Shown here piece by piece: positions 61,486-64,000 of a DNA stretch of 64,000 bases; positions within the stretch are counted from its first letter, which is position 1; every line of letters begins with the position of its first letter. Origin of the DNA: Galeruca laticollis (lineage: Eukaryota > Arthropoda > Insecta > Coleoptera > Chrysomelidae); NCBI GenBank assembly GCA_963921935.1, contig OY998178.1, positions 55,711,451-55,775,450 on the forward strand, in the 5' to 3' direction. The notes beneath the pieces were generated by a model, which worked only from the letters and a program-made list of their open reading frames with translations, ran no database searches and was not told the DNA's origin. A program made the position numbers and the translations under genes.

Positions 61486-62246
61486 ATAAACGGTTTTAAG
61501 GATTAAAACTAACTTTTCCGCATCTGTGGCCCTGAACAATATGCTATCATAAAATTGTTACTTGTATACAATTCGGGGGATGTATCGTGCTAACAAACCA
61601 AAATTTCTCCAAAAATAACCAAAAATTCAGTTTATCTGGATTTATAGGACCCGCTGTACTCGCTCCAGTCAACTGAAAATCAATAGGGTACATCTGTAAG
61701 ACACGTTGAACAATATTCAATCATAAAATTGATCAATCGTATACTCTCCGGAGGCTGTATCGTGCTAACAAACTGAAGCATCTCCAAAAAAGACGAAAAT
61801 ATCGTACTTAAGGTACTGTAACACCTGTTGTATTGGCTCTGGTCAGCTGAAAATCAATAGGGTTCATCAGTGAGATGCCCTGAATAATATTCAATCATAA
61901 AATTGGTGACTTGTTGAACACCGGAGGCTGTATCGTGCTAACAAACTGATATTTCTCAAAAAATGACAAAATATCGTACTTCAAGTACCATAGCACCCGT
62001 TGTACTGGCTCTGGTGAGCTGAAAATCAATATGGATCATCTGTGACATGTCCTTAACAAAATTCAATCATAAAATTGCTGACTTATTGCACTCCGGAGAA
62101 TGTATCGTGCTAACAAAACATGTAAGGAAAAGTGTTGTTGTTTATGGAAAACGTAAAAATAACTCAAAAAAAATTTCAAAATTCCAACTTTTTTTGGGGT
62201 AAACCGATACTTTTCTCGCATATAGAAAGGTTGGGCGGAAAAGTAA
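61486..62246 (-). repeat. Right arm, copy C (inverted ~173-bp units)
   Basis: Inverted copy of the left arm with about four units; GTATCGTGCTAACAAA marks lie near 61580, 61757, 61929 and 62101. The tip is GGTTGGGCGGAAAAGTAA at 62229-62246. Confidence 0.9.
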
Positions 62247-63409
62247 AAATTGTCAATAAAGTATACAAACAACAATCCTGATAAAGCATAAAAGATAGGT
62301 ATTATTGTGGATTTTAATGACAATAGGAGCTTACGTAATTGCTACAGTATATATCATACAATTAATTAAATTTCAAAAAGTATTTCAATAATTTCGATGA
62401 AATCAAAATCAGTGTGAAACAAACTTAATGATTTGGATTGAGCAATCAGAGAATTGAACAGTTGACTGTATTGTCTAAAATGATTTAAAAACCAATACAT
62501 TGAGTATATAATAGAATATAATGCTTCGTTTTTGTGAACTAAATATTTTGTACATACCTGTATATAAAATTTTAATATTGTAAAAGTTTTCGTAAGAACA
62601 TTATACCCAATGAAATGCAGTGACTGAATAATTGAAATTTGAACAATTGTCATGATTGGATAATGGTAACCAAGGGGTTGTTAAGTGGGAGTTTTTTATT
62701 GACGAGGTGTTGGGTCGACAGAAAAAATTTGTTGCCAAGAATTTTTGAGAACATAATCTGAAATAGAAAAGAAAATAATAAGAGAAATGCACATACTAAT
62801 TCATATCAAACAGCAAGTCGATATGAAATACAAATTTTCACAAGCTGGTAAGTGAATAAAAATATAAGCATCAACAAAGTACTTACCCAATTTGGAGAAA
62901 CTTCCTGAAAGTTCCAGTATTTAATGTTTAATTTCTATATTAAATTCAATTTCTGGTTATCTGAAAAGCACGTGTCATCGAATAGTAGTGTAGATTAGAT
63001 TTGTTGAAAATCCAAACCAAGGGAGAATTTCGAATTTGCGTTAATCAGACGAAAAAGTGTTTAGATAAGTAGAATTGTAGGTTGTACAAATAATATTAAT
63101 TCTATTTACCATATGAAGGTGACGTCATTTTTCATATTAAAGAGAAATATCCAGTAAATATTCATATGCAAAGTTTCTCATAAATCAATAACAATATCTA
63201 TAATAACCTAATTGCAAATATTTCTTCTTCTTCTTGATTTTTTTTTGGCTATATCCTAAAGGATGATTTACCCAGTTCACATTGTAAGTAGTTATCTGTC
63301 AGTATACATAGAACTACGATATTTCTATTTTTGCGTTGTTGCCAGTCCAACCATATTTTATTAATAATCAGAGCATTATATTTTATTATTCTGGTGTCAT
63401 AATAAATAG
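62247..63409. other. AT-rich interval, no gene seen
   Basis: Short frames on both strands without motifs. A CTTCTTCTT tract lies near 63222. Confidence 0.45.
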
Positions 63410-63821
63410 TATATTAGGTACAAAGTGTCAAAAAGGTTAATTTAGTCACGAGTTTTACTAGGCACGAGTGGAGCGAAGCGGAACGAGTTCCTTGTGAAAC
63501 GAGTGTCTAAAGACGTTTTTAACACGAGGTACTTACTATACTTTTTCTTCGCCCGCGGGAAGGAAAAAATTATATTATATTTGAATTATATTCATTACTT
63601 GACAGACGATGGCTGACAGCTGACTGACAAATCAAATGACGCAGAAGAACAAAATTATCACGGAACATGAAATTTAACATACAAAAGATACACTTGATTT
63701 GACGTTTAAAAAACAAAAGAAAAACGAGATGTGACTTTTCGCATTTTAAACACTACCGTTTAAAGAGTCGTTTTGTGCATGTTAATCCCGTGTTAAAAGT
63801 GCGGTTTTAGTAGCGGAAGTA

Positions 63822-64000
63822 GAAAAAATATTTTAGAGCCTTGTTTGGTTTTACACACAACGAGTCGTACGAACGGATAATATTTGGTACAACACGTCCA
63901 GATTTGGAAATACATTTGTCGAAAGCAACGCTTGCAGCAAGACATAAATATTGCCGCGAAATGGTTACAAGTGCTTCCTCGCAAATGCAAACAAATTTGC
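63822..64000 (+). other. Open frame cut by the window end, candidate exon
   Basis: After a TAG near 63820 the plus-strand frame stays open to the edge for 59 codons: RALFGFTHNESYERIIFGTT, then RPDLEIHLSKATLAARHKYC and REMVTSASSQMQ. The composition is balanced, unlike nearby chance frames. A possible acceptor (ATATTTTAG) sits at its start and no ATG precedes it, so it may be an internal exon. I cannot assign a family. Confidence 0.35.

Larger units (their letters stand above)
59873..62246. mobile_element. 2.4-kb element with long inverted arms of tandem units
   Basis: The left arm (59873-60840) and right arm (61486-62246) are inverted copies. Both start TTACTTTTCCGCCCAACC outside and end TTAATCCTTAAAACCGTTTATT inside. 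The 645-bp middle retains a minus-strand fragment of a mariner-like transposase tail. Long inverted arms built from ~173-bp tandem units around a small transposase relic suggest a non-autonomous or decayed DNA transposon family. Partial copies lie at 20114 and 50095. Confidence 0.75.

Noticed and set aside
50095..62246. Treating the ~173-bp unit arrays as a CRISPR-like or satellite array
   Set aside because: Units are contiguous without unique spacers, the genome is eukaryotic, and the arrays have fixed unit order with unique tips, so they are arms of a transposon.

Overview
This is a repeat-dominated piece of an animal genome, almost certainly an insect. It is AT-rich, genes are interrupted by spliceosomal introns, and there are no operons or ribosome-binding sites. 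The mix of mobile elements (Penelope, mariner/Tc1, pogo/Tigger, PIF/Harbinger with MADF partners, Crypton-like recombinase, jockey/I-like and RTE-like LINEs, Gypsy-like LTR pieces, hAT) is typical of insect genomes. A beetle fits well, but the sequence alone cannot fix the order or species. Nearly all recognisable coding capacity belongs to transposons; I see no complete host gene.

Layout. 0.7-5.2 kb: a 5'-truncated Penelope-like element (reverse-transcriptase tail plus GIY-YIG endonuclease) between inverted terminal repeats, with a LINE scrap nested in the right arm. 6.9-8.7 kb: a decayed mariner-like element with ~300-bp inverted repeats. 10.1-10.8 kb: a second mariner relic. 11.4-16.9 kb: a pogo/Tigger element on the minus strand that received a complete PIF/Harbinger element (11529-14864). 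17.1-17.6 kb: LINE tail. 18.3-18.7 kb: the only candidate host exons, a divergent pair. 20.1-22.6 kb: part of an inverted-arm repeat cut by an LTR with a tRNA-Lys-like primer site. 23.4-27.3 kb: a palindromic MITE, a second Harbinger element (23673-26785) and remains of a third. 27.9-33.6 kb: LINE tail, direct repeats, hAT relic, fold-back repeats and a Crypton-like tyrosine recombinase relic. 34.1-40.3 kb: an old LINE ORF1 fragment, then a nearly full-length but mutated jockey/I-type LINE. 42.4-45.3 kb: Tc1 relic and an opposite-strand LINE. 45.3-47.9 kb: a truncated Gypsy-like piece (primer site plus gag) held between perfect 71-bp inverted repeats and TA microsatellites. 50.1-52.6 kb: inverted-arm repeat split by a probable solo LTR with a 4-bp target duplication. 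53.4-56.7 kb: mariner relic and an RTE-like LINE split by a Tc1-like insertion. 57.9-58.6 kb: a TIR-flanked element with a SANT/Myb-like ORF. 59.9-62.2 kb: a 2.4-kb element whose long inverted arms are built of ~173-bp tandem units. 63.8-64.0 kb: an open frame cut by the window edge.

The strongest biological item is the pair of Harbinger elements. Each carries a DDE transposase gene on the minus strand and a MADF DNA-binding gene on the plus strand, and the two genes interlock: each gene's main intron contains coding exons of the other, and all splice joins keep frame. The first element looks intact in both genes, both ends and its TTA target duplication, so it may still be autonomous. The second has the same architecture, with a frameshift in its MADF gene. 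The MADF-type protein is the likely DNA-binding partner of the transposase, and the subterminal repeats are likely binding sites.
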